DNA from: Pandoraea capi
GTDB taxonomy: Bacteria; Pseudomonadota; Gammaproteobacteria; Burkholderiales; Burkholderiaceae
DNA: 64,000 nucleotides
Direction of reading: 5' to 3'
NCBI RefSeq assembly: GCF_902459735.1
Contig: NZ_CABPRV010000003.1
Span: forward strand, 372,001-436,000
How positions within the stretch are numbered: position 1 is the stretch's first letter; every line of letters starts with the position of its first letter. The position numbers and the translations under genes were made by a program. The notes beneath the pieces were generated by a model. That model was not told the DNA's origin. It searched no databases and saw nothing but the letters and a program-made list of their open reading frames with translations. Shown in pieces: positions 28,057 to 35,970 of this stretch.

Positions 28057-28710
28057 TCAGGTCGCCGCGACGAGCAGCGTCGCGCCGTAGGCGAGCACGC
28101 CCGCGCCGAGCAGACGCGGCAGCCATACCGTGCGGTTGCGCAGTGCCACGCCCGCGGCGATGCCGATGCAATGCAGCATGCCGGTCGCGACCAGGAAGCC
28201 GGCCATGTAGTGCATGGCGCTCGCTTCATCAGGCAACTCCGCGCCGTGCGCGAAGCCGTGGAAGATCGCGAACGCACCGACGATGGCGGCGCCGGCCCAA
28301 CCGGGCAGTTGTGCGCGCGTGGCCAGCATCAGACCGAGCACGAGCAGCGAGACGGCGATCATCGGCTCGACCAGCGGCAGGGAGAACCAGTGCATCATGC
28401 CGAGCAGGCCGCCTGCGGCGAGCATCGCGACGAAGGCGAGCGGTGCAGCCCACACGCGTTTGGACGTCAGCGAACTCCACAGCCCGACCACGATCATCGC
28501 GCACAGGTGATCGGCGCCGGTCAGCGGATGCAGGAAGCCTGCGGCGAAGCTGCTTGCGGCGTCGTGGCCCGGATGCCCCGGGTGGGCGAGCGCGACGCCG
28601 GACGTCGCGAGCAGCGCGAGGCCGGTCGCGACGCGAGCGAGGCGACGTGCGCCGTTGGGAGTGACGGAGGTCGTTTCGCTCACGTCGTGCAGGTGGTCGG
28701 GGCGGGGCAT
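28057..28710 (-). CDS. ureJ: HupE/UreJ family nickel permease-like protein
   Basis: A roughly 217-residue inner-membrane protein with six hydrophobic helices. HPGHPGHDAASSFAAGFLHPLTGADHLCAMIVVGLW carries the HupE/UreJ His-rich motif (HPx5-GxDH type), and FAIFHGFAHGAELP is the second conserved block. These proteins are thought to import nickel or cobalt for urease and hydrogenase. I chose the ATG at 28710 (MPRPDHLHD); an in-frame start 36 bases earlier exists. Its position between ureA and ureB is typical of beta-proteobacterial urease operons. Confidence 0.88.
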   Translation of the reverse strand: MPRPDHLHDVSETTSVTPNGARRLARVATGLALLATSGVALAHPGHPGHDAASSFAAGFLHPLTGADHLCAMIVVGLWSSLTSKRVWAAPLAFVAMLAAGGLLGMMHWFSLPLVEPMIAVSLLVLGLMLATRAQLPGWAGAAIVGAFAIFHGFAHGAELPDEASAMHYMAGFLVATGMLHCIGIAAGVALRNRTVWLPRLLGAGVLAYGATLLVAAT

Positions 28711-28816
28711 GGGGGGACGTCCTAAAAGAATGGTTATCGAGGACAAAACAATCGGGTCACGGCGACGTTCTGTGTCATGCAGCGCCTGGCTGACGACACC
28801 GAGGTGTCCGTGACGC

Positions 28817-29119
28817 TCAGGGAATCGGGTGATGCACTGTGACGAGCTTGGTGCCGTCCGGGAAGGTGGCTTCCACCTGAATGTCCGGAATCATCTCGGG
28901 CACGCCTTCCATGACGTCGTCACGGGTGAGCAGCGTCGTGCCGTAATGCATGAGGTCGGCGACGGTGCGTCCGTCGCGCGCGGCCTCCATGAGAGCGGCG
29001 CTGATAAACGCCACGGCCTCGGGGTAGTTCAGTTTCAGGCCGCGGGCACGCCGCCGTTCGGCGAGCAGGGCAGCGGTGAAAATGAGCAGCTTGTCTTTTT
29101 CGCGTGGCGTGAGCTTCAT
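28817..29119 (-). CDS. ureA: Urease subunit gamma
   Basis: The 100-residue small structural subunit, family length exactly. [41 protein letters not shown] and [24 protein letters not shown] are the canonical blocks. It is the first gene of the ureA-J-B-C-E-F-G unit. ureD, which normally precedes ureA directly, is absent here and lies about 7 kb upstream. An NtrC-like dyad lies 110 bases upstream. Confidence 0.96.
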   Translation of the reverse strand: MKLTPREKDKLLIFTAALLAERRRARGLKLNYPEAVAFISAALMEAARDGRTVADLMHYGTTLLTRDDVMEGVPEMIPDIQVEATFPDGTKLVTVHHPIP

Positions 29120-29228
29120 CGTGCGAGGTGAATTTCAATGCGAAGGGTTCAGGGGACGGGCGTCGTTGCCGCACATCATAAGCACGAGTCCAACGCCGCG
29201 CCACTGGGTTTTACCGTCGCCGTGTCGC

Positions 29229-29243
29229 GCACCAAAACCGTGC
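29229..29243 (-). promoter_or_regulatory. NtrC-like dyad upstream of ureA
   Basis: GCACCAAAACCGTGC has the GCAC-N7-GTGC form of NtrC enhancers, close to the consensus GCACC-N5-GGTGC apart from one base in the right half. It lies about 110 bases before the ureA start, in the gap after the amino-acid transporter operon. I could not find a correctly spaced sigma-54 promoter between it and ureA. Confidence 0.4.
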
Positions 29244-29314
29244 GAAATCTGCGGCGTCGCGACGGGGCGTGCGTCGTGGAAACCGCGACGACGTGCCCCG
29301 GTTTCACCGCGAAA

Positions 29315-30037
29315 TCATTGAGAGATGAACCGCTGCAATTCCTGCGTGGCGGGCTGCGTGAAGAGCTGTTCCGGATCGCCGGATTCCCAGATCTTCCCCT
29401 GATGCATGAACACCACGCGGTCCGAGACGTGACGGGCAAAGCGCATCTCATGCGTGACGAGAATCAGCGTCATACCTTCCGCAGCCAGGTCTTCGAGCAC
29501 CTTGAGCACTTCCGCGACCAGTTCCGGATCGAGCGCCGAAGTGATTTCGTCGCACAGCAGCACCGCCGGGTGCATGGCGAGCGAACGGGCAATCGCCACG
29601 CGCTGCTGCTGACCGCCGGAGAGTTGCGACGGGTAGCTGTCGAACTTGTCGGCCAGCCCGACCTTCGCCAGCATGGTGCGGGCCACTTCGCGCGCCTCGG
29701 CTTTCGACGTCTTCTTGACGACCTTCTGCGCGAGCATCACGTTCTCGCCCGCCGTCAGATGCGGGAACAGGTTGTATTGCTGGAACACCATGCCGACCTT
29801 CAGGCGCAGGGCGCGCAGATCGGTGTCGCGTGCGCCGACGAGTACGCCGTCGACGTCGACGCTGCCGGCATCGAAGCTCTCCAGGCCATTGAGCGTGCGC
29901 AGCAACGTGCTCTTGCCCGAGCCGCTTTTACCGATGATCGACACGACCTGACCGCGCTCGACTTCCATGTCGATGCCTCGCAGCACGGGGTTTTCGCCGA
30001 AGCGCTTTTGCATTCCCCTGACTTTAATCAGCGACAT
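29315..30037 (-). CDS. Amino-acid ABC transporter ATP-binding protein (GlnQ type)
   Basis: A 240-residue ATPase of the polar amino-acid uptake family. Walker A GKSGSGKS, Q-loop MVFQQYNLFPHLT, signature LSGGQQQR, Walker B LLCDEITSALDPE and the H-loop VTHEM are in place. It overlaps the preceding permease gene by 14 bases and is the last gene of a minus-strand SBP-permease-permease-ATPase operon that runs toward ureA. Confidence 0.93.
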   Translation of the reverse strand: MSLIKVRGMQKRFGENPVLRGIDMEVERGQVVSIIGKSGSGKSTLLRTLNGLESFDAGSVDVDGVLVGARDTDLRALRLKVGMVFQQYNLFPHLTAGENVMLAQKVVKKTSKAEAREVARTMLAKVGLADKFDSYPSQLSGGQQQRVAIARSLAMHPAVLLCDEITSALDPELVAEVLKVLEDLAAEGMTLILVTHEMRFARHVSDRVVFMHQGKIWESGDPEQLFTQPATQELQRFISQ

Positions 30038-30674
30038 GGAGTTTCCTTTCGAGATGACGCGCCCACAGCGACAGCGGGTAGCAGGCAGCGAAGTAGAGCA
30101 GTGCGACGAGGCCGTACACGGTGAACGGCTGGAACGTCGCGTTGGTAAGCATGGTGCCGGTCTTGGTGAGTTCGTCGAAGCCGATGATCGACGCGAGCGC
30201 CGTGCTCTTGACGACCTGCACCGAGAAGCCGACCGTCGGCGCGATGGCGATGCGCAGCGCCTGCGGCAGGATCACGTGACGCAACTGCTCGCCATAGCGC
30301 ATGGCGAGGCTCGACGAGGCTTCCCACTGACCGTGCGGGATGGCGTCGACGCAGCCGCGCCAGATTTCCGTCAGATAGGCGCTCGTGTAGAGCGTGAGAC
30401 ACGCGGCGGCGGCCACCCACGGCGACACCTCCAGGCCGAGCAACGGTAGCCCGAAGAACACGAGAAACAGTTGCATGAGCAGCGGCGTGCCCTGAAACAC
30501 TTCGATATACAGCGCCACGGCGCGCGCGGCCCACTGCACGCGCCCGACACGAATGACCAGCAGCAACAGCGCGACCAGTCCGCCGCACACGAAAGCGATG
30601 GCCGAGAGGGCGAGCGTCCAGCGTCCGGCGAGCATCAGACCGCGCAGCATGTCCCACAACGAGAATTCGATCAT
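30024..30674 (-). CDS. Amino-acid ABC transporter permease (second)
   Basis: A 216-residue His/Glu/Gln/Arg/opine-type (HEQRO) permease with five or six helices. EVFQGTPLLMQLFLVFFGLP is the conserved cytoplasmic R/QGTP motif, and SSSLAMRYGEQLRHVILPQALRI is the EAA loop. The ATG at 30674 (MIEFSLWDML) overlaps the stop of the first permease by 4 bases; the longer open frame upstream lies inside that gene. It forms a heterodimeric channel with the first permease. Confidence 0.92.
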   Translation of the reverse strand: MIEFSLWDMLRGLMLAGRWTLALSAIAFVCGGLVALLLLVIRVGRVQWAARAVALYIEVFQGTPLLMQLFLVFFGLPLLGLEVSPWVAAAACLTLYTSAYLTEIWRGCVDAIPHGQWEASSSLAMRYGEQLRHVILPQALRIAIAPTVGFSVQVVKSTALASIIGFDELTKTGTMLTNATFQPFTVYGLVALLYFAACYPLSLWARHLERKLHVAD

Positions 30675-31357
30675 CGCGCACCTCCCTTGACCTTGACCAT
30701 GCCGCGGAACAGGCGTCTGGCGCAGCGCATGAGCACGCGACGCAGCGCGATGGCGAGCACGAGATAGAGCGCGGTGACGATCAGATAGCTCTCGAAGGCG
30801 CGGAACGTGCGCGACTGCACGAAGTTCGCGGCATACGACAGATCCGGCACGGAGATTTGCGACACGACTGCCGAGCCGAGCATCACGATGACGATCTGGC
30901 TTGCGAGCGCCGGGAAGACCTTGGCGAACGCTTGCGGAAGGATCACGTGACGCAGAATCTGCCCTCGCGTCATGGCGAGCGACAGCCCGGCTTCCGAGAG
31001 TCCGCGCGGCACCGCCCGCATGCCGGCGCGGATGATCTCGGTGGCATAGGCGCCGAGGTTCAGACTCATGGCGATGATGGCGGCGGTCGTCTCGTCGATG
31101 CGAATGCCCAGACTGGGCAGACCGAAGAAGATGAAGAAAAGCTGAACGATGAACGGCGTGTTGCGAATGAGTTCGACGTAGGCGCCCGCAAAGAGTCTGG
31201 ACCAGTTCGATCCTTCCTCGCGGGCGACGGCGCACAGCGCACCGATGATCACGCCGATGACCGTGGCGATGGCCGTGAGCACGATCGTCAGCGCAGCGCC
31301 GCGCACGAAGAGCATGAAGTATTGCCGCAGATCGGCAAAGTCTAGGACGTAATGCAT
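30671..31357 (-). CDS. Amino-acid ABC transporter permease (first)
   Basis: A 228-residue HEQRO-family permease. YVELIRNTPFIVQLFFIFFGLP is the family motif, and AGLSLAMTRGQILRHVILPQAFAKV the EAA loop. It follows the binding-protein gene after 94 bases and overlaps the second permease by 4 bases. The substrate is a polar or charged amino acid; the exact one cannot be read from the permeases. Confidence 0.92.
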   Translation of the reverse strand: MHYVLDFADLRQYFMLFVRGAALTIVLTAIATVIGVIIGALCAVAREEGSNWSRLFAGAYVELIRNTPFIVQLFFIFFGLPSLGIRIDETTAAIIAMSLNLGAYATEIIRAGMRAVPRGLSEAGLSLAMTRGQILRHVILPQAFAKVFPALASQIVIVMLGSAVVSQISVPDLSYAANFVQSRTFRAFESYLIVTALYLVLAIALRRVLMRCARRLFRGMVKVKGGAR

Positions 31358-31451
31358 GAAGCGGACATGGAGGGAAGCACGTGGGCGGCCAGCGAGGCGT
31401 GACGCTTAAGCGTTTCTTGCGCCTCGGGGAGTCATGCGTGTCTGCGGACGA

Positions 31452-32315
31452 TCAAAGGTCGGCCGGCAGCGGCATGCCGAGCCACTTCTGCGAGACCTTG
31501 CCCAGCGAGCCGTCTTTCTTCGAGGCGGCGATGATCGCGTTGACCTTGGCGAGCAGACGCGGCTCGTTCTTGTTCAGGCCGACGAAGCAGGGCGAGTTCT
31601 TGATGAGGAACTTCGGCTCGGGCAGCTTGGGCGGATGCTTCGCGACGATGGCGGCGGCCACGACGTTGCCCGTCGCAACGAGCTGCACCTGACCCGACAG
31701 GAACGCCGAGATGGTGCCGTTGTTGTCTTCGAAGCGCTTGATGGTGACGTCAGCCGGGGCGACCTTCGAGAGTTCGAGGTCTTCCACGGCGCCGCGCGTC
31801 ACGCCGATGGTCTTGCCCGACAGGTCGGCGGGCTTGGCCACGGCGAGGTCCTTCGGACCGAACACGCCGTTATAGAACGGGGCGTAGGCGTCGGAGAAGT
31901 CGATGACCTTCTCGCGCTCGGCGTTCTTGCCGAGGCTGGAGATCACGAGATCGGCCTTGTTCGTCGTGAGGTACGGAATGCGGTTGGCGCTGGTCACCGG
32001 CACGAGTTCGAGCTTCACGCCCATGCCCTTGGCGAGCAGCGCGGCGGTGTCGATGTCGTAGCCGACCGGCTTCATGTCGGCGCCGATCGAGCCGAACGGC
32101 GGGAAGTCCTGGGGCACGGCCACACGCAGGGTGCCGCGCTTGACGATGTCGTCGAGGCCGTCGGCGTGCGCGGCGCGCGGCATGACCACCGCGAACGCGG
32201 CGATGGCGCTCACGCTCAGCATCAGCGTGGCGAAGAGACGGCGGGCACGGGCGCGCGCGCCGAGCGTGGCGGCGATGGTGTCGTGAGCGGTGGTGGAGCG
32301 GATGAACGGCAGCAT
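31452..32315 (-). CDS. Amino-acid ABC transporter periplasmic binding protein
   Basis: A 287-residue class F binding protein (SBP_bac_3). A long N-terminal leader ends in LFATLMLSVSAIAAFAVVMPRAAHA, probably the signal peptide; the mature protein begins DGLDDIVKRGTLRVAVPQDFPPFG, and GYDIDTAALLAKGMG is the ligand-binding family motif. I chose the ATG at 32315 (GAGG eight bases upstream); an open frame continues 22 codons further. It leads a four-gene operon with a sigma-54-like promoter about 95 bases upstream, which points to nitrogen-limited expression. Confidence 0.9.
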   Translation of the reverse strand: MLPFIRSTTAHDTIAATLGARARARRLFATLMLSVSAIAAFAVVMPRAAHADGLDDIVKRGTLRVAVPQDFPPFGSIGADMKPVGYDIDTAALLAKGMGVKLELVPVTSANRIPYLTTNKADLVISSLGKNAEREKVIDFSDAYAPFYNGVFGPKDLAVAKPADLSGKTIGVTRGAVEDLELSKVAPADVTIKRFEDNNGTISAFLSGQVQLVATGNVVAAAIVAKHPPKLPEPKFLIKNSPCFVGLNKNEPRLLAKVNAIIAASKKDGSLGKVSQKWLGMPLPADL

Positions 32316-32409
32316 GTCGGCAACCTCGTGGGGCGGGGGCGAAGCATTCCGGTAACAGGAGTGTTCCGGCGGCCGGCTCATCTGGTCTGACCGGTCGATA
32401 CAGTGAGGT

Positions 32410-32425
32410 AGCAGGAATCGTGCCC
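32410..32425 (-). promoter_or_regulatory. Sigma-54 promoter of the amino-acid ABC operon
   Basis: On the minus strand GGGCACGATTCCTGCT matches the sigma-54 consensus TGGCAC-N5-TTGCW, with the invariant GG and GC dinucleotides exactly ten bases apart and two mismatches elsewhere. Transcription would start near 32399, about 85 bases before the binding-protein ATG. Confidence 0.5.
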
Positions 32426-32577
32426 GGGATCGTCAAATCGCGTGCAGGCTTACGGCACAAGGCGAAGAGGCGCATCGGCCAACGAAGCGCGACATCGGCG
32501 CGGGCTGGCGCGCAAAGGCGCGTTGCCCGAAGTTGGTGCGTAAACGTGAGGGCCCACGCGCGCTCTGGTCACGGATA

Positions 32578-32592
32578 TCACCGTAATGGTGC
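32578..32592. promoter_or_regulatory. NtrC-like enhancer dyad
   Basis: TCACCGTAATGGTGC is one base away from GCACC-N5-GGTGC and keeps the spacing of NtrC sites. It lies about 160 bases upstream of the sigma-54 promoter at 32410-32425, a normal enhancer distance. Confidence 0.5.
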
Positions 32593-32596
32593 GTGA

Positions 32597-32662
32597 TGGT
32601 GGAGAGGTGGGCGAGGGGAGGCGTGAGGGGGGAGAGACGGGGCGAGAGAGAGCGCGCGCGAG
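32597..32662 (+). repeat. Purine-rich tract with potential G-quadruplex
   Basis: The plus strand is almost pure purine here and holds four G-runs: 32609-32611 (3), 32615-32618 (4), 32627-32632 (6) and 32639-32642 (4), with spacers of 3, 8 and 6 bases. This could fold into a G-quadruplex or a triplex, or simply be low-complexity drift. Confidence 0.55.
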
Positions 32663-32792
32663 GCGCCGGGTGTCAGCGCGACGTCTCACAGGGATCGGCG
32701 CGGTGACTTGACGGCGAGAGAGCGGAAGCTGACAGTGGCGGCGTTGCGATCGGATCGCTTTCCCTACTGCATGCCTCGCCGGAGATATGACG

Positions 32793-33386
32793 ATGTCAGC
32801 CCAGCTACACCTCGACCCCACCAAGTCTGCGTTGCTCGTGATGGACTATCAGCCGTTCATCCTGCAACACAACGTCGCGCCGGAACGTCACGCCGGGATT
32901 CTCGGCAAGACCGCGCAACTGCTTAGCGCGGCCCGTGCCGCGAAGATGACGGTGGTGTATGTCCAGGTCGGGTTCCGCGCCGGTCATCCCGAAGTCAGCG
33001 AGCGCAATCGCATCTTCTCGGGGATCAAGGCGAACGGCGTTCTGCTGCTCGATCAGCCGGACACGGCGATTCACGACGATCTCGCACCGCAAGCCGGCGA
33101 AGCCGTCGTGATCAAGCATCGTATCGGCGCATTCAGCGGCACCGACATGCAGACGCTGCTGCGCTCGGCCAACGTCGATACGCTCGTGCTTGCCGGTGTA
33201 ACGACGAGCGGCGTGGTGCTGTCTACGACGCGCCAGGCGTTCGATCTCGATTACCGCGTGATGATTGCGCGTGACTGCTGCCCGGACCCCGACAGCGAAG
33301 TCGAGCGGGTGCTGCTGGACAAGGTGCTGGCGCGCAACGCGGATATCGTTACCGCACAGGACGTGCTCGGCGCATTGTCAGCGTGA
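32793..33386 (+). CDS. Isochorismatase-fold protein lacking the usual Cys nucleophile
   Basis: A 197-residue cysteine-hydrolase-superfamily protein. The catalytic Asp is in SALLVMDYQPFIL and the Lys in AVVIKHRIGAFSGTD, but the loop that normally reads G-x-T-T/D-x-x-C-V reads GVTTSGVVLSTTRQA, with valine where the nucleophilic Cys is expected. Non-Cys members exist (EntB- and PhzD-like isochorismatases use the Asp for vinyl-ether hydrolysis), so the protein may be active on another substrate. The ATG at 32793 fits the GGAG at 32781 better than the one at 32787. It stands alone in the region that separates ureA from ureD. Confidence 0.85.
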   Translation: MSAQLHLDPTKSALLVMDYQPFILQHNVAPERHAGILGKTAQLLSAARAAKMTVVYVQVGFRAGHPEVSERNRIFSGIKANGVLLLDQPDTAIHDDLAPQAGEAVVIKHRIGAFSGTDMQTLLRSANVDTLVLAGVTTSGVVLSTTRQAFDLDYRVMIARDCCPDPDSEVERVLLDKVLARNADIVTAQDVLGALSA

Positions 33387-33530
33387 ACGGCAGGCATCGG
33401 CACGTGCGTTGCGGTCGTGTCGATGCGTGCATTGAGGCGTACACGAGGTACGCCACTCGTCAGCGGGCCCTTCGTCGGGCCTGTTGAAACGGCTCGTCGC
33501 CGGAGTACAGGTCGCTTCACCTCGGAGCGA

Positions 33531-33989
33531 TCAATCCTGCCCGGTGTGCTTGAGCAGGCTGTCGCGCATTTTCACGATGGCCTTTTGCGTGCGGTCGAAT
33601 TCCTCCGGATCCAGTCCGGTCGCGGCGACCAGATCACGCTGCCCACCCTTCTCGCGTAGCTGTCTGCCGGCGTCCGTCAGGCTGACGATGACTTGCCGTT
33701 CGTCGGCGGCATCGCGCTGCCGGCGCAAATAACCCAGTTCTTCGAGCTTTTTCAGGATGGGCGTGAGCGTGTTCGATTCGAGGAACAGCTTTTCCCCCAA
33801 CTGCTTCACGGAAATACCGTCGTGTTCCCAGAGCGCCACGATCGCAATCCACTGCGTATAGGTCACGCCAAGGTCTTCGAGCAGGGGCTTGTAGGCACGG
33901 CCGAAGGCCAGGTTGGCCGAATACACCGCGAAGCACAGGAAGTCGGAAAGCTGAGGCAGCGCGGGCTCGGGAGTCTTCGATTTACTCAT
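33531..33989 (-). CDS. ohrR: OhrR, MarR-family organic peroxide sensor
   Basis: A 152-residue winged-helix repressor. The reactive cysteine lies in the conserved LSDFLCFAVYSANLAF segment, and KPLLEDLGVTYTQWIAIVALWEHDGISVKQLGEKLFLESNTLTPILKKLEE has the OhrR core. Oxidation of the cysteine by organic hydroperoxides releases it from DNA and derepresses ohr. It is divergent from ohr with 160 bases between them, where two copies of a dyad element lie. It converges on the isochorismatase gene. Confidence 0.92.
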   Translation of the reverse strand: MSKSKTPEPALPQLSDFLCFAVYSANLAFGRAYKPLLEDLGVTYTQWIAIVALWEHDGISVKQLGEKLFLESNTLTPILKKLEELGYLRRQRDAADERQVIVSLTDAGRQLREKGGQRDLVAATGLDPEEFDRTQKAIVKMRDSLLKHTGQD

Positions 33990-34020
33990 GTCGGTCGGGG
34001 CGGATTAGTCGATTCACGAT

Positions 34021-34103
34021 ATGCATCGTATCCGATTTAATCGGAATGCGTTGACTTTTGGAATTCGTTGCTGCAATATGCATCGCATCCGATTGAATCG
34101 GAT
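34021..34103. promoter_or_regulatory. Duplicated OhrR operator candidate
   Basis: A 25-bp element starting ATGCATCG occurs at 34021-34045 and 34078-34102 with two mismatches, 57 bases apart. Each copy contains a dyad: TCCGATT-T-AATCGGA (34031-34045) and ATCCGATT-G-AATCGGAT (34087-34103). Lying between ohrR and ohr, they are the natural binding sites for OhrR, one copy close to each start. Confidence 0.75.
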
Positions 34104-34149
34104 ACGAATTAAAAAAGCGTCCACCGACGAAACTCAAGAGGAAATCATC

Positions 34150-34563
34150 ATGGCAAGCAAAGTGCTCTATACCGGCAAGACCCACACCACTGGCGGCCGC
34201 GACGGCTGGGCCCGCAGTTCCGACAGCAAGCTCGACATCAAGCTGTCCGCCCCCGGCGCTTCGGGCGCGGGCACGAACCCCGAGCAACTCTTTGCTGCGG
34301 GCTGGTCTGCGTGCTTCATCGGCGCGATGGGGCTGGCGGCGGCCAAGCTGAAGATCCAGTTGCCTGCCGATACCGCCGTCGACGCGGAGGTCGATCTCGC
34401 GAACGCCGATGGCGCGTACTTCCTTCAGGCGCGTCTGAACGTCAGCCTGCCGGGGATTGAGCGCGATGTCGCCCGTTCGCTCATCGACGCGGCACACCAG
34501 ACTTGCCCGTATTCCAAGGCGACCCGCAACAACATCGACGTCGAGCTGAACCTCGTCGGATGA
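34150..34563 (+). CDS. ohr: Organic hydroperoxide reductase Ohr (OsmC family)
   Basis: A 137-residue thiol peroxidase that reduces organic and fatty-acid hydroperoxides using lipoylated partners. The peroxidatic cysteine is Cys55 in LFAAGWSACFIGAMG and the resolving cysteine is in HQTCPYSKATRNNIDV. The start ATG has GAGGAAA in front; the open frame upstream reads through the operator and is not coding. Gene order ohrR-ohr is classic. The epoxide hydrolase gene follows after 22 bases and may be co-induced. Confidence 0.95.
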   Translation: MASKVLYTGKTHTTGGRDGWARSSDSKLDIKLSAPGASGAGTNPEQLFAAGWSACFIGAMGLAAAKLKIQLPADTAVDAEVDLANADGAYFLQARLNVSLPGIERDVARSLIDAAHQTCPYSKATRNNIDVELNLVG

Positions 34564-34585
34564 CCTGACTTCCGGAGACATCGAC

Positions 34586-35950
34586 ATGCCATCCGCAAAG
34601 CGCTCGCGCGCCATGCGCTCTAGGCGCTACCTTCGTGCGGCCCGCCTGATGGCGGTTTCCGCGACCGTGCTGTCCATCGGCTTGGTCACGTCTGTTGCGG
34701 CTGCGGCCGCTCAACCGGCGACACAAGCGGCCGGCGAGACAGCAACGGCGAGCGCATCGACGCAAGCCGTCGACACCTCGATTCGGCCGTTTCACTACCA
34801 CGCCTCGGACCAGGCGTTGAAGGATCTGCGTCAGCGTATCGCCGCTACCCGATGGCCCAGCCGCGAACTGGTGAACGACGGCTCGCAGGGTGTTCAACTG
34901 GCCACGATGCAGCGGCTGGCGCAGTACTGGGCGAAGGACTACGACTGGCGTCGCGTGGAAGCGAAGCTCAATGCGCTGCCGCAGTTCGTGACGACCATCG
35001 ACGGCGTCGACATCCACTTCATCCACGTACGCTCGAAAAACAGGAACGCCTTGCCGATCATCGTGACGCATGGCTGGCCGGGGTCGGTCATCGAGCAACT
35101 GAAGATCATCGATCCGCTGACCAACCCGACAGCGCATGGCGCTCAGGCGGACGATGCCTTCGACGTCGTCATCCCGTCGTTGCCGGGCTATGGTTTTTCG
35201 GGCAAACCGACCGAACTCGGCTGGGACCCGGCGCACATTGCGCGTGCATGGACGGAGCTGATGCGTCGACTCGGCTATCAGCACTTTGTCGCGCAGGGCG
35301 GCGACTGGGGCGATGCCGTGACCGAGCAGATGGCGGTGCAGGCGCCTGCGGCGTTGCTCGCGATCCATACGAACATGCCGGGTGCCGTGCCTGACGAGAT
35401 TCAGAAGTCGCTCGATGCGCATCAACCGCCCCCCGCCGGCTTATCGGCGGACGAAAAGCGCGCGTACGAGCAACTCGACTTCTTCTATTCGCACGGGCTG
35501 GCCTATGCGCAGGAGATGAGCGCGCGTCCGCAGACGCTCTACGGCATCGAAGATTCCCCGATCGGTCTGGCGGGGTGGATGCTCGACCACGACGCCCGCA
35601 GCTACGCGCTGATTGCCCGCGTGTTCGACGGCAAACCGGAAGGGCTGACGCGCGACGACGTGCTGGACAACATCACGTTGTACTGGCTCACCAACACGGC
35701 GGTGTCGTCGGCGCGGTTGTATTGGGAGAACAAGCTGGCGTTCTTCGCGCCGAAGGGCATCAAGATCCCGGTTGCGGTCAGCGCGTTCCCGGACGAGCTT
35801 TATCAAGCCCCCGAAAGCTGGGTCAGAAAGGCGTTCCCCAACCTGATTGACTACAGCCGTCCGGCCAAGGGCGGTCACTTCGCGGCATGGGAGCAGCCGG
35901 AAACGCTGACGCAGGATCTGCGCCGGGCATTCAGGTCGGTGCGTCAATGA
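34586..35950 (+). CDS. Exported epoxide hydrolase (EHN family)
   Basis: A 454-residue alpha/beta hydrolase. Residues 1-45 form an arginine-rich start plus a hydrophobic signal (AVSATVLSIGLVTSVAAAAA), suggesting export, possibly by the Tat-like RSRRYLR region. Residues about 65-175 match the N-terminal domain of microsomal-type epoxide hydrolases (IRPFHYHASDQALKDLRQRI). Then HGWPGS (oxyanion hole), GGDWGDAVTE (nucleophile Asp) and GGHFAAWEQP (catalytic His) follow. Such enzymes open epoxides to diols. The position 22 bases behind ohr suggests a shared detoxification response, which is inference. Confidence 0.88.
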   Translation: MPSAKRSRAMRSRRYLRAARLMAVSATVLSIGLVTSVAAAAAQPATQAAGETATASASTQAVDTSIRPFHYHASDQALKDLRQRIAATRWPSRELVNDGSQGVQLATMQRLAQYWAKDYDWRRVEAKLNALPQFVTTIDGVDIHFIHVRSKNRNALPIIVTHGWPGSVIEQLKIIDPLTNPTAHGAQADDAFDVVIPSLPGYGFSGKPTELGWDPAHIARAWTELMRRLGYQHFVAQGGDWGDAVTEQMAVQAPAALLAIHTNMPGAVPDEIQKSLDAHQPPPAGLSADEKRAYEQLDFFYSHGLAYAQEMSARPQTLYGIEDSPIGLAGWMLDHDARSYALIARVFDGKPEGLTRDDVLDNITLYWLTNTAVSSARLYWENKLAFFAPKGIKIPVAVSAFPDELYQAPESWVRKAFPNLIDYSRPAKGGHFAAWEQPETLTQDLRRAFRSVRQ

Positions 35951-35970
35951 GGGGGTGACAGAGTAACGGC

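Larger units (their letters stand above)
32316..32792. other. Divergent regulatory gap with sigma-54 and NtrC-like signals
   Basis: No gene is supported in these 477 bases between the minus-strand amino-acid binding protein and the plus-strand isochorismatase. It holds a sigma-54 promoter match (32410-32425, minus), an NtrC-like dyad (32578-32592) and a purine-rich G-tract (32597-32662). The isochorismatase start has GGAG but no obvious sigma-70 promoter. Confidence 0.6.

Noticed and set aside
29180-29210. Minus-strand TGGCGC-GGCG-TTGG before ureA as a sigma-54 promoter
   Set aside because: Spacing is one base short and the -12 element lacks GC.
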